Program-made: the position numbers and the translations under genes
Shown here: one piece after another, positions 22,201 through 33,100 of the stretch
Layout of the letters: every line of letters starts with the position of its first letter
Position numbering within the stretch: the first letter of the stretch is position 1
The notes under the pieces: generated by a model
What the model was told of the DNA's origin: nothing
The model's database searches: none
Seen by the model: the letters and a program-made list of their open reading frames with translations, nothing else
Assembly: GCA_001430745.1 (NCBI GenBank)
Contig: KQ481946.1
Location: 357,920 to 421,919 of the forward strand
From: Auxenochlorella pyrenoidosa
Taxonomy: Eukaryota > Chlorophyta > Trebouxiophyceae > Chlorellales > Chlorellaceae
Direction of reading: 5' to 3'
Length of the DNA stretch: 64,000 nucleotides

Positions 22201-24270
22201 GTTCCTTCATGCCTGAGCCCCTGCAGGTATGGCGCAGACCCCTTTGTGGTGCACGCCACCTTCCAGCGCTACAGCACAGGGCTCAGCCGCTACGGCAAGC
22301 GCGGCCGCTTCAGGTGCGGTGCCACACTTGGGAGGCTGCCAGGCTGCCCGTCTGCCTCCCTGCCACAAACGACTTCTTTGATTTCACCTCTCCCCCTACA
22401 TGACCCCACACCCCTCCCCGTCCCATCCTCCTCAACCCCTGAACGCCCTACCCGCCTGCTTCACATCCTCGCCCTGCAGGCAGTTTGGCATGTGGCTGCT
22501 CGACGGCGCAGAGTACTTCAGCCCGCTGGGGGCGCGGTACCTGACGTACCAGAATGATGTGCGGCAGTACGTTGCAGACCTGGTGCCCACCCGCCACGGC
22601 GGCGTCCTGCCGCTGCTGCACAGGCACATGATTGCCATGAGCTACCAGCTGGCCCAGTTCAGGTGGGGGGGTGGGGGCCGCGCGGGGTGCATGCTGGACG
22701 AGCGAGGGGTGTTGCCAGCGATGCAGGACGTGCGTGCATCGCCAGCGGGGCTGAGCAATGCGTTGCAGGCTGGCTACTCCGCTGGCGTGCAAGCGAGCGG
22801 GCAGACAGCCTGACTGCGTGATACAGCACCATGTGACACCAGTGCTAGCGCCGCGGCGCTGCAGGGACGCCTTGGCGGTGGCCAGCATGCTCAACCGCAC
22901 GCTGGTGCTGCCCACCTCTTGGTGCTGGTGCGACTACGACTGGACGCCCCACGTCGTGGAGAAGTGCAAGATCAGGCAAGGCAGCCGGGCTGCAGCCAAA
23001 AGGACATGCATTCGAGGCACCGTTGGGAGCAGGCTTGGACAGCCAGCGCTGCGCAGCCCGTGCGCACGCAGGAGTGGCGCACGTGGCGCTCACCCATGGC
23101 TGCGCGCGCCTCCCCGTGCATATGCAGGGGCAGCGACCTGCGGCTGCCCTTTGAGTGCCCAGCAGACTTTGTGTTCCACATACCAGCAATGGACCTGGAT
23201 GGCCGCGTGAACAGCAGCTACCGGATGCCGGGCTTCCTGGAGGACCAAAGGGTGAGGCTGCTGCCCGCGCTTCACGGTGCTGCCGGCAGGGGGGGCCAAG
23301 GTCAACCCTGCCTGGCAGCGGATGTCCTCGGGCGCTAATGCTGCTGCCACCCCAAGCCTCACGGGTCTCCTGTCTCTGGCTGCTGCAGGCGCCAGCCGAG
23401 CTGCGCACGTCTCGCGCCGAGCTGCAGGTGGCGCCCCAACTAGTGTCGAGGGCAGGGCTGCAGGGCAGCGGCAGCGGCAGCGGCAGCAGCAGGAAGAACA
23501 CAGCTGTGGCAGCAGCGTCTAGTACAGCCGCAGGGGTGCTGCACATGGGTTCAGTGCAGCACGAGGTGCTGGCCGTGGCCTCGCCGCTGCAGTCCGCAGC
23601 GGTGTTGACGCTCAGGTGTGCCACTCGAGCAACTCCTGGGGCAGGGCTGTTGCGAGCTATCTGTGCCTGTGCACTCCTCAATGCTCTGCATTGCAAACTC
23701 AGCAACTCTTGAGCGCAGCGTGTGGGCAATGTTGCACGTGCACCGGACAGCTGTACCTGCCATCTAGGCGGTGGCACTTGCACTGCCCCTGCAGCCACAT
23801 GCGGCCGGGCCTGGTCCGCAGCTTTGACCTGCTGGAGGACTCTCTGGAATTTGACCGGCTGTACCAGAGCATCACAGCAGAGCTGGTGAGGCGCAGCAGG
23901 GCTGGTGGGTGCCAGTGGCAGGCGCGCCCCAGGAGCGCTGCATCGTCTGCGCCTGCGCTCTTGCCCGAGCCTGCCAACACCGACGCCGCGCCCTGCTGCC
24001 TACCCGCCTGTACCTGCCCCGCAGTACTGGTGCTGTGCTGCTGAGGGGAACCTGGACAAGGCGGCATTTTGGTACCAGCTGCCGCGGCCGTTTGGCGACA
24101 TGCACAGCGGCGGGTACGCCCCCTGGGAGCCGCCAGGCATGGCACGGCCCGGCTGGTGCGACTCCCCGAGCCTCACGCCCCCCGAGAGGGAGTGGACCAG
24201 CTACGCCAACCACCCCTGCCAGTTCCTGGGGAATGCCACCGCGGCGGCGCTTGCCTCGGCGCTGTCGTGA
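19274..24270 (+). CDS. GT77-family arabinosyltransferase, XEG113-like, type II membrane protein
   Basis: Golgi-type glycosyltransferase predicted to add arabinose to hydroxyproline-rich cell-wall glycoproteins. Seventeen exons: 19274-19410, 19555-19818, 19955-20069, 20243-20389, 20587-20653, 20869-20957, 21154-21238, 21380-21471, 21693-21774, 21908-22055, 22227-22313, 22480-22662, 22865-22975, 23128-23251, 23389-23615, 23795-23885 and 24025-24270. The start MPLPQSIGLNSRRQ is followed by a basic stretch and a single membrane anchor, PAAVLLLLAMHLLSAF. The donor-sugar motif is DSDVVWIRDP, followed by GHIPGNIWGRAYNTGVFAVR, FGITDQLALNMLLEE, GHVAFVQRLPW, and the XEG113-type LAVASMLNRTLVLPTSWCWC. 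GC donors follow 20389, 21238 and 22975. The second exon could instead start about 70 nt earlier at a TTTAGGCAG. The 21774 and 23795 borders are less certain. A Ser/Gly run lies near 23465-23495. Confidence 0.85.
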
Positions 24271-24829
24271 CGGCGGTTGTGCTTTTACACCTTTGCTTTC
24301 GTTTGATGGCCACCCAGTAGAATTGATGTTCCTGCCATGTGCACCTGTCTGGTGCCTACCTTAGTCTCGACCCCAGCCTGCCCAGGGGGCCTTTTGTGAG
24401 TGTTGATTTGTCCTGCATACCTCCTTTCCAGTCCTTTCGTTCGAGGCCAGCGATGCTGCTGTACATTCGCTTTTCCCTACTTGCCTGTTCTCTTCCGTGC
24501 AACACAGTATACAGCCCCGTTTCAGTGGCCCCATCTCCTCTGCACCATCCTGCCTGTGCCCTTAACGACTACTCAGCTTTGCCCCAGTGCTTGCCACCTT
24601 GCACCTGCGCTTTCTCAGCCCCTTCTCAACTGCCCAGCATCCTGCCATTTGCTTTCTGGCATTGCCCAGGCCTGTCATTGCCCAGGCCTGCCACGAACGC
24701 GGAGCTCCGGCTAGCCTTGATATCGTCCATTGCAAGTTGCAGACTCGCAGAATCGTAGGGCTTACAGGCCCGCTGCAGGAATAAGGCCACACTGCTGTCG
24801 CCAGCCATGGGGCCAGTGCCCCAGCGCTG
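24271..24829. other. Convergent intergenic region, GT77 and REX1-B 3' ends
   Basis: Pyrimidine-rich sequence between two converging genes. It probably consists of the two 3' UTRs. No supported gene. Confidence 0.5.
24758..24762 (-). terminator. TGTAA poly(A) signal of the REX1 pair
   Basis: TGTAA reads on the minus strand about 70 nt beyond the REX1-B stop. No TGTAA was seen between the TFB5 stop and the REX1-B start, as expected if both frames share one transcript. Confidence 0.5.
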
Positions 24830-26466
24830 TCACTGCTCTAGCAAGTCGGCCGCCGCTTGCCGCACCTCCTCAAGGGCTTCATTGATGGCGGTCACAGCGC
24901 CCTGCAGGCGCCGCAAGAGGGCGGGGAGATGGCAGGTGTCAAGCCCTAACCACGCTGTGCCGTGCCGCTGTCGCCGACGCAGCTGGCAGCTGCAGACTGA
25001 ACAGGCTGGATAGGACATCTAAGCAGCTGCAGGCCTGAGCGCAGGGATCCGCAGGGCTGCGGGGGGGAGCAGCCGCCAACCGGGGGCACGTGCTCTGCTC
25101 AGCGCGCAGCGAGCAGCAGGCAGCGCACCTGCAGAAGCTGATACGTCTCCCTCACAGCCGCCGCATACTCTGCCTGCGTCAGCGGGCGCAGGGCGGACCA
25201 GGATAGCTGAGATGGTCCACCTGTCTTGCGTGGCGTAGCGGCCTAGCGGCCCCAGCAGAGGGGCGCCAGCCAGCGTGTCCTGCCGGCCCCCAACCGGAGA
25301 AGGAGCGTTTGCAGGCGTACGGCGGAGACGCCGACGCACACCGGACAAGCACGCTGAGCGCGCTGCTCGACAGGCATCGGCGTGCGTGCCTGGGTGGGCT
25401 CATCGGCCGGCGCCTCGTGAAGGCAGCCCACACCGCACAGGTGGCCCTGCAGCAGATCGGCCATGCCTGCGGGCAGGCTGGATGACGCCTCCTCGTGCTG
25501 CCAGCTGCAGGCATGTGGGGCAAGAAGACAGAGATAGAACGATTGTGAGCCTTACGAATGGCCCTGCAAGCAGGCAGACAAGCCAGCGCGGCGGCCGGCC
25601 TGCACCCCACCTGAAGCGCTGCTGCGCGTGCGCCGACTTGAGCGCGTGCAGCGCCAGCGTTAGCCGCAGCTTTTCGCGCTCGTTCTCCTGCAGGCCGTGG
25701 CATTTGGAGGGCGGCTCTTAATACATGTTCAACCTCCGCAGCTCCCAAGGGGGGATTACCAGTCTCCGCACGCGCTGCATGGCCGGTGTTCTGGTTGCCA
25801 GCGTGGGGCCTGCGACACATCCAGACACGGCCTGGCAGCCCAGGAGGCACTGCAGATTTGGACCCTCAACCTGTGCAGCATGGCCGCCCGCCCTGTGGCA
25901 TAGCCGCCCACTGCAAGCCCTCGCGCGTCACCTGCACTGTGCGCAGCAGCCCTGCCAGCTCGCCCTGCCCAGCAGCGCGCAGCCCCGCCTCGGCCGCCAG
26001 CACCTGCCGGCTCAGCTCCTGAAACTGGCCGGTCAGCTGTGCCATGACGTGCCTGTGGGCGGGTTTGGCGGGGAAGCAGGCAAGGCAGGCGGCTCGCAGG
26101 GTGCTCCACAGCGCTGCCCGCATGATTTCTGGGCCAGCCTGCTCCTTGGCAACGTGCGCCTCAAACCCCCCGAGCACTCCAACCAGCTGCGAGACACCCC
26201 TGTGGTGGGTATCTCGGCCCAACGCCTGGCGTATAAATCTCCCCAACAAAAGCCCGCCCTGCGCCCAGCAGGCTGCGCGCGCACCCCCGCACCCACCGGT
26301 ACGGCCCCTCGGCCTTTGTCTGCAGGTACGAGCGGAAGGCGCTGTCGAAGAGGCGGTACGCCGCCGCCCGCTCGCGCTGCACCGCCTGGAAGGCGTCGAG
26401 AAGCTCCAGTACTGCCGAGGGCTGCTGGCCCTGGGCCGCTGCCGGGGGGAGCACCTGCGGGCTCAT
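24830..26466 (-). CDS. REX1-B: REX1-B-like DNA repair protein
   Basis: Matches the REX1-B family (REX1BD in animals), named from the Chlamydomonas excision-repair locus REX1; its molecular role is not settled. Exons on the minus strand: 26466-26297, 26052-25932, 25687-25611, 25504 to an uncertain donor, 25173-25129 and 24901-24830. Motifs: ELLDAFQAVQRERAAAYRLF; YRHVMAQLTGQFQELSRQV; a Glu/Lys-rich helix ENEREKLRLTLALHALKSA; and the C-terminal GAVTAINEALEEVRQAAADL. The protein is all helix and probably coiled coil. The fourth exon ends either at a GT after HLCG or at a GC donor after PTQ; both keep frame. It begins only 55 nt after the stop of TFB5 on the same strand. That arrangement mirrors Chlamydomonas, where REX1-S (the TFB5 homologue) and REX1-B are encoded by one mRNA. 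Confidence 0.8.
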
Positions 26467-26521
26467 GGGCTCTGCCGCCGCAGCCACCGCGCCTGCTGGC
26501 GCTCACAGCACTGCCACGGGT

Positions 26522-27177
26522 TCACTGCTGGTCACGCTTTGGCTCAAACCGCAGGCTCTGCTGCCACTCCGCCACCTTCTCCTGCACCCACGCCGCCTTG
26601 GAGTCCTGCTGGGGGAGGGAGCCAGCGGCAGGCGGGTGGAGAACCGCTGGGCGAAGACTCCAAGGGTGAGGGCGCAGCAGGCATGGGAGGCGCGTGTCCT
26701 TCCCTGCCGCCTGAGCGGCACCTTACGATGCGCGGCAAAGCAGCTGCGCGTGCAATCAGAGACCGCTGTGTGCCAAGCTCAGCAGAAGCCAGGCTCAAGC
26801 AGAGGCGTCCCAGCAGGGCAGAGCCCCCCAGCAGGGCAGAGTGGCTGTACCACCCCCACTGCTCACCCTGACCAGCAGGTGCGTGTCGTCCAGGGGCCCG
26901 CCCTTGGGCGTGACGATGAACCGCTCCGCCGGCGGCAGCTGCTCGTCCAGGGCCCGGATGTACTCAATGAGCGAGACGTCGCTGCAAAAGTAAAAGGCGC
27001 AGCACACAAGGGTGCAGCCTCGCCGAGGGAGGGAAAGGCGCGGCGGGCGAGGCAGGCAGCGAGCGCGCCGTGAGGGGCTCGGCTGAGCTGCCTGGGTGGC
27101 TGCCAGCGCGGCTCGCAAGGCAGCAGAAGGCACAGGGCTCACCCTGTGATCAGCACGCCTTGTGTGGCAGTCACCAT
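26522..27177 (-). CDS. TFB5: TFIIH subunit TFB5/GTF2H5 (REX1-S)
   Basis: Smallest TFIIH core subunit. It stabilises p52/TFB2 and is needed for nucleotide excision repair. Three exons: 27177-27143, 26981-26867 and 26605-26522, giving about 77 residues, close to the family's usual 70. It starts MVTATQGVLITGDVSLIEYI, continues with the conserved core LPPAERFIVTPKGG and DDTHLLVR, and ends with the helix AAWVQEKVAEWQQSL. The third exon has a tandem CAGCAG acceptor, so one Gln may be included or skipped (start 26608 or 26605). The next gene on the strand, REX1-B, begins 55 nt downstream of the stop, too close for a usual separate promoter and poly(A) site. Confidence 0.9.
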
Positions 27178-27343
27178 CTGCGCGACGCGGGCAGGCGGTG
27201 GACCGGGTGACAGCAGAGGGTGGCATGCAGGCAGCGGGCCTGGCACTCGCAGCTAGCAGTACACTGCAGCACGACTACTCTCCGGCCCTGAAGCCCATGC
27301 CGGGAGGCGGTGGGCGCGCTGGGCGGCACCCACTGGGCCGTCT

Positions 27344-27477
27344 CAGTTGTGCAGCCACACAACGGTGGGGCATCTAGGACAGTAACCCTGGAGCGGTCGC
27401 CGTGGCACGCGCAGGTCGGGGCGACCGCAGCAAGATTGCTTTCCAAGAAGACCCAGCGGTGGGTGGCTGCACAACTG
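27344..27477. repeat. Imperfect inverted repeat IR-1
   Basis: The left arm starts CAGTTGTGCAGCCAC and the right arm ends GTGGCTGCACAACTG. Arms are about 67 nt, roughly 70% complementary by eye, with the centre near 27410 and almost no spacer. Confidence 0.7.
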
Positions 27478-27561
27478 CAGAGTGTGCGGGCCCTGTATGA
27501 GGGCGCATGCACGCACACACGCGTGCACGACCCGTTCCAACCCACCCCCCATCCCGCACGT

Positions 27562-27705
27562 GCCGGTGACAGTGCTGCCCACGACCACGGCATGGTCTTG
27601 GTAGAGGGCGCCAAGCGCGCTAAACCCTGCCCCAACGGGCCAAGGTTGGTGCGCTTGGCGCCCTTCTATCGAGACCATACCGTGGCGGGCTGCACTGTCA
27701 CCGGC
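27562..27705. repeat. Imperfect inverted repeat IR-2
   Basis: The left arm opens GCCGGTGACAGTGC and the right arm closes GCACTGTCACCGGC. Arms are about 65-70 nt with the centre near 27634. Both strands translate to similar peptides (HGMVLVEG and HGMVSIEG), which confirms the symmetry. Confidence 0.8.
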
Positions 27706-28041
27706 CGTGCGGCCCCGCCAGCCACTGTCACGCTGGCAGTGGGGCCGGCGGCAGGCGCAGGTGGCGGCGCTGCAGCAGCCCCCGCGGGGTTTCTCCCCCA
27801 CCGGCGCTGCTGCAGCCGGGATGGCCGCGGCCGAAGCAGCAGCAGCAGAAGCAGCCGCTGTCGGCCAAGCCGCAGCTGGGCCATGCGCAGAGGCCCAGCC
27901 CAGCGGCGGCAGAGAGGCGGGCCGCTCCTGGCCCCCCCGCCTGGCACCCAGGCTGTCAGCCTCCTCAGTGACAAGGAGGAGGAGGGGCAGCAGCAGCAGC
28001 AGCAGGAGGCAGGGCCCGGCCCAGCGGTGCAGCAGGTGTCC

Positions 28042-28086
28042 CTGGCCGGCACGCTCCCTGGGCAGCTCTCGGAGCGTCCGGCCAAG
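28042..28086. repeat. Short inverted repeat (weak IR-3)
   Basis: CTGGCCGGCACGCTCC is mirrored by GGAGCGTCCGGCCAAG with a 13-nt loop. Arms are only about 16 nt with one gap, so this is less secure than its neighbours. Confidence 0.45.
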
Positions 28087-28278
28087 CAGCCACAGCTGGA
28101 GCTGCAGCAGGCACGGGCCGCGGCCGCTGCTGCAGCAGGCCAGCCAATGGAGGACAGCCTCAAGAGTAGGCAGAGGCGAGTGCGGGAGAAGGAGCGGCAA
28201 GAGGGGCCAGGCTTTGACCCAGCAGCCTATGAGCGCGACGAGCAGCAGCGCGCCGAGGGCGCAGCCGCTGGGCGCGCG

Positions 28279-28523
28279 TCTCCGCCGCCTCTTGGCTGGC
28301 GGCATACAGGCGTGAGGCTGGCACTTGGCTAGCCAGCTGCGTGCCCAGCTGTTGTACGAGCTCAAGGGGCAGGGGCTGCTGCTGCTGGCGCTGCGCAAGG
28401 CTGTGGACCTCATCAGGCAGCAGCAGCCCCTGCCCCTTGAGCTCATCCAGCAGCTGGGCACGCAGCTGGCTAGCCAAGTGCCAGCCTCACGCCTGTATGC
28501 CGCCAGCCAAGAGGCGGCGGAGA
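28279..28523. repeat. Near-perfect 107-bp inverted repeat IR-4
   Basis: Arms 28279-28385 and 28417-28523, spacer about 31 nt, with only about three mismatches seen (TTGTACG opposite CTGGATG). Both strands encode almost the same peptide, for example GTQLASQVPASRLYAASQEA. RNA from either strand would form a long stable hairpin. Confidence 0.92.
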
Positions 28524-29006
28524 TGCGCGAGCGCCTGCTCCTCCTGATCGCCCTGCAGCCCAGGCACCTCAGCAAGGAGGAGCAGCAGGAGCTGCAGCTG
28601 GCAGACGAGCTGCTCCCCGCCGTGCTTGTGGGCCTGTCGGAGTGTCAGCGCCTGGCCTGCGCCGGCATCGGCGCCAGCGGCCTGCACTAGTGTTGTACCC
28701 TGTAGCTGCAGCTTCCCACCGATGGCTGGGAACTGGCAGTCAGCCGTCGGGCTGCACAGGCTGCCGCCAGACGCCTACCAGGGCGGCCGGGCGGCAAAGC
28801 ACCAGTTCACAGCCATCTGGGGACAGCTGCAGCAACAGGTTGATAGTGCAGGAAGTCACCTGCACGGCACCCTGGCACAAGCCACCGGCTGGCAGGACGC
28901 GCTCAATGCGCGTGCTGGCTGCGGTCGCGGTGCACCCAGGCCAGGCGGGGCAGCAGCACCTGCTGGGTGTGCTGCGCCTGTACACGCCCGGCACGCGCCG
29001 GCGCCA

Positions 29007-29233
29007 GCAGGCGGTGGGGCAATCGCCGCCAGTGTTCGAGAACACAAAGCCGGGCTGCCGCAGCCACCGCCTCTGCCGCCTCCGCCTGGTGCCGCTGCTG
29101 CCGCCTGCTGGCGCCGGCGCGTGCAGGTGCAGCAGGCGGCAGCATCGATACCACGCTAGACGGCGGAGGCAGTGGTGTCCGCAGCCGCAGCTTTGTGCTG
29201 TCGAACACTGGCTGCGATTGCCCCACCGCCTGC
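29007..29233. repeat. Imperfect inverted repeat IR-5
   Basis: Outer arms GCAGGCGGTGGGGCAATCG and CGATTGCCCCACCGCCTGC match exactly; the inner parts match at about 75-80% by eye. Arms are about 110 nt, centre near 29120, close in size to IR-4 but not obviously the same sequence. Confidence 0.85.
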
Positions 29234-29558
29234 GTGGCCTCCGGGCGCTCTGGCATTTTCAGCACCGCCGCAGCAACACCATGAGGGAGTGCGCCAGCAG
29301 GGCTCGGAGCGGCGTGGCGCCGGCAGACGTGTGGCAGCAGTGCTCCTACAGGAAGGTGGTGCCGCTGGCTGCTGCCGCTGCCGCCGCCCGCCCACCACTA
29401 CCGGCGCTGCAACCCGGTGCTGATGTGCAGCGACCGCCAGCCGCGCACCGAGCTGGGCGGCAGACGGCAGCCTGCCGGGCGTGACCAGCGTGCTGCTGCC
29501 CAGCAGGGCTATGCACAAGCTGCCAGCCGTGGTGGACCTCACTGAGTTTGAGGAGTGA

Positions 29559-30112
29559 GGCCACTCACCTGCGGCCCGCAGCAGTGGCAACCGGCGGGGC
29601 CCAGGCCGGCGCCGCCCCGGCGCCTCGGGTGGCGCCGGCCTTGGTGATATAGCACCTTTTCTGTTCTAGAGCTCTGGCTGCAGGGGTTTTGGCCCTCCTG
29701 CTCAGACCGAAACCCTGCCATACATCCTGGCCACTCAGTGTGGCACTGAGGAGCTGGAAGGCCACGGCTGGACGGCGCTCCAGGCAAGCCGCAGGCGCTC
29801 GGCAGGAGGGGCACAAGGTAACGAGTGGTGATCAGTCAGGACTCACTCAGTTGGCCGGGGTTTCCGCGCCTTCACGACGCCAACGAGGACGATCGGGATA
29901 TGGCAAGCTACTGGAAACGCCCGCATCCGTCAGAGGGGCGGTGAATTGGGTCCACTGGCGCAGCAGGACAGCACAACACTGGGGTTTCCCAGAATAAAGT
30001 TTTGTCGGGAGATGCACGTGCTTGTGTCTATTGTGGAAGGTTGCTGAGCTTGCTGCACGGTTTAGCGCTGCCTGCCGGGGCGCCCGTGCGCCTCGGCAGC
30101 GCCCAACACACG
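29559..30112. other. Intergenic, upstream of PIF1 gene
   Basis: About 550 bp containing a short GC hairpin near 29597-29640 (GGCGCCGCCCCGGCGCC region). It presumably includes the PIF1-like promoter. No supported gene. Confidence 0.45.
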
Positions 30113-33100
30113 ATGGGCGACGAACGTCTGCATCTTGACAGTTATCAACAGGCAGCATGGTGAGCACACGGTGCTCGGCTAGCGCCACGGGCAGCGAGCG
30201 CTGCAGCTGTGCCGCACCCCTTGCGTTTCTTTTTGTCACCTCCCGCCGCCGACCCTGCCTCTCACTCCGGCCTCCCCCCCTGCTCAGGGAGGACATCCGC
30301 GCAGGCCACAATGTGCTTGTCACGGGACCTGCAGGCACAGGTGATCCAGGAACGAAGGGCAAACTGTTCAGCGCTGACTGGGGGCCGGCAATGTCCGTCA
30401 ACCCGCCTCACTCCGCCTGCATCCCGCCCGCACATTGCACCCCGCAGGCAAGAGCGCCCTCATGTCGCACGTTACCTCGAGCTTTGACAGGATGGGCGTG
30501 GAGTATGCGCTGACCGCGCTCACCGGCCAGGCAAGCCGCCAGCGCCCCGCCTGCTCGCCAGGGGTTCGCGCCCAAACCGAGTGCAGCACCTCGTTCCGAG
30601 ACGACTGCATGGGCACGTGACACCGTCCAGCGCGCCCGTCACTCCAATATGACAATATGACTGGAAGCGCACGCTGTTGCGCCAAGCCATGACAGTTCGG
30701 GCTGGGACCACCACCCCACCACCTCAGCGCGCCCCTCGCTCCCTTCTGCCTGGCAGGCGGCCGAGCTTGTGGGCGGTGCCACGCTGCACTCCTGCTTTGG
30801 TGCGTGGGGAACCACAGGGCCAGGCTGTGGTGGTAATCCGTGTGTCCTGTATCGCACAGAGCATGGCAGTCAGGCATGCTGCTGCTTGCGCATCATGGGC
30901 CATGGCTGCCAGGCCGTGCGCTGCGACGGTTGAGGAGCAGCATGCATGCACCACCTGCCATTACTTGTGTGCACCGCAGTGAGCGCCCAGCACTCAGTTG
31001 TCCACATGAGTGCCTTGCATGCCTGCAGGCTGGCAGTTGCCACAGACGGTCAAGGACTTTGAGATTTCGTGGCAAAAGCTGGACTGGCTGGCTAGACTGA
31101 ATGTGCTTATAGTTGACGAGGTTTCTATGCTAAGGTGCCCGCGTCGGGAGGCCGCGCAGCAGACCGCGTGGCGAGCGCGCCCATCGGGGCTTGCTTGTCG
31201 GCCGAGCCTGCTTTGTGTGGCTGAGGCTCTGGCTGCCACTGCTTCTTGATCGTCCTTCTGGCCAAGCAACAACCGTGGGCCGCACCTGCCCCTGTTGCAT
31301 TCCCGCAGTGCCGAGTTCCTGCAGCACCTGATTGAGTCGCTGGAGGCGGGGCGTGCAGCGGCTGCGGCGTCCGCGGGGCGGGAGCCGCCGGCCGGGCCGG
31401 GCCGCCTGCCGGGGCTGCAGCTGGTGCTCGTTGGTGCGGTGGGCTTGATGTCGCGCACCTGCCGGGCATGCGGTCGTGCATGTGCTGTCAGTTGCTGCCA
31501 GCTGAGACGGTGACAATGCATGGCGGGGGATGGCAAGGCGGAGCAGCAGTCTCTGCACAGCAAGGCAGCCCTCGGCCCAGCCCGCAGGCGATCAGCCCCA
31601 CGCTCCATATGCCTGCAGGCGACTTCCACCAGCTGCCGCCAGTGGTGAGGCCCACTGACGTGCGGCCGGCGCAGGAAGCGGCGGGGGTGGCACTGCTGCG
31701 CGCGCTGCGCACCTCGCCCGACGGCAAGCTCACGCCAGAGGACATCAGGCAAGGCAGCAGCGGCGGGGCCGCGCTGCTGCCTGCTGACAGGGCTGCGCTG
31801 GGGGGCAGCATGCATGTGGACAGGGGCGTGGGGCGGCCGGGGCAGCGGCCGAGGTTGATTTCACCTTCGCAGGCAGGTCCCATCGCTTCTGCCTGGGCGC
31901 CCTGCAGGCGGCGCGCCCCTTTCCTGAACCGGGGACTCGCCTTTCAGAGCTCGCTGTGGCAGGTGGGCGTCAGGCGGCCTGCCGCTTGCTGGCCTGCTTG
32001 CTGGCCTGCCTGCTAGCCAGGAGGGCAAAGGTGCTCGGCTACCCAGCCTCCATGTGCTGTCAAACTGCCCTCCCCACCCACACCGCTCCCCCCAGCATGG
32101 CACGGTCCCTGCACTTACCAAGACCCCTGCCTGCCTCCCCTGCTGCAGGAGCTGGGCATACGGGTGCACCAGCTGAAGCAGGCAGGGGCCGTGCAGCGCA
32201 TGGTGTTGCCGCCACGCGCCATCACTCGCTGGCGCCGCCATGCCGACGAGCCTCTGCGCTGCACGTGGCACGGGGCAGCTTCTTTCCCTGCCCCCCGTGA
32301 GTGCCCGTAGTGGCCAGCTCTCCGCCTGACGCCTGCACCTGCCTGCTGCACCCTGCCGCCCGCCCAGGTGCACCGCCAGCGTGACCGCCGGTTTGTTGAC
32401 ATCCTGCATGCCCTGCGGGAGGGGCGCCACACGCAGGCGCAGCTGGCAGAGCTGGGGTGAGGCCGGCAGGGTGGGCCGTGGGCAGTTGGTGCAGCCTGGG
32501 GTGCCGCTGCCGGGTGCTTGGGCAAGGCCGCTGGTTGGTTCTGCCCATGCCTGCAAGCAGGGTGGCGCAAGAGGCGTCGTCCCTGGCTGTGCAGCCCACC
32601 CTTCTGTTCCGCCCGGGGTGCGCCGCGGCTTGCCCCGCCCTGCCCTGGCCCTGCCTGACCTGGGCCCTCGTGTCTGCAGGCGGCTGGCGCGCCCGCTGCC
32701 GCCCGCCCCCGCCGGCATCCTCCCCACCGAGCTGCACAGCACCAATGCGGCGGCAGACAACATCAACGCCGCAGAGCTGGGCAGGCTGCCGGTGGGCGAC
32801 GCCGGCGGGAGCTGGGCTGCCACTTAGTTTGCATCCCTGAAAGGGCGTGCCCAGGGTGCGCCAGGCAGCGCGCACTACCACGGCGCAACAGCCCCCTCGC
32901 TGCCCATGACGCCTGCGCGGCTGCGCCCCGCCCTGCCTGCCCGAGCAGGGCCCCACCTACGTCTACCCCTCCATCGACTCTGTGGCGCCCAAGTCGTACC
33001 CCGCCGACGCCCCCAGTGGGTGCCAGCGCCCGCCTGGCCTGCTGTCCCAACAAAGGCAGCCTGCTGGGGCGCTGGCTCGGCTTGGCAGGCTGGCGCAGTC

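Larger units (their letters stand above)
27178..29558. other. Unresolved tract of inverted repeats with long open frames
   Basis: Long GC-rich open frames occur on both strands because the sequence is built of large inverted repeats (separate entries), so ORF length is no guide here. Plus-strand candidates include a Gln/Ala-rich frame around 27920-28300 and a frame from 28325 to 28690 (LQPRHLSKEEQQELQLADEL). A short frame ends at 29558 in LPAVVDLTEFEE, a SUMO-interaction-like motif. No domain was recognised and no exon chain is convincing. It could be a degenerate gene family fragment, a hairpin RNA locus, or both. Confidence 0.4.

Noticed and set aside
27343..28575. A 410-codon minus-strand open frame
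   Set aside because: It is the mirror image of plus-strand frames created by the inverted repeats and contains poly-Leu from CAG repeats read backwards. Not accepted as a gene.
27344..29233. Foldback or MULE-type transposon as the source of the inverted repeats
   Set aside because: No shared terminal sequence among the repeats, no target-site duplication and no transposase were seen.
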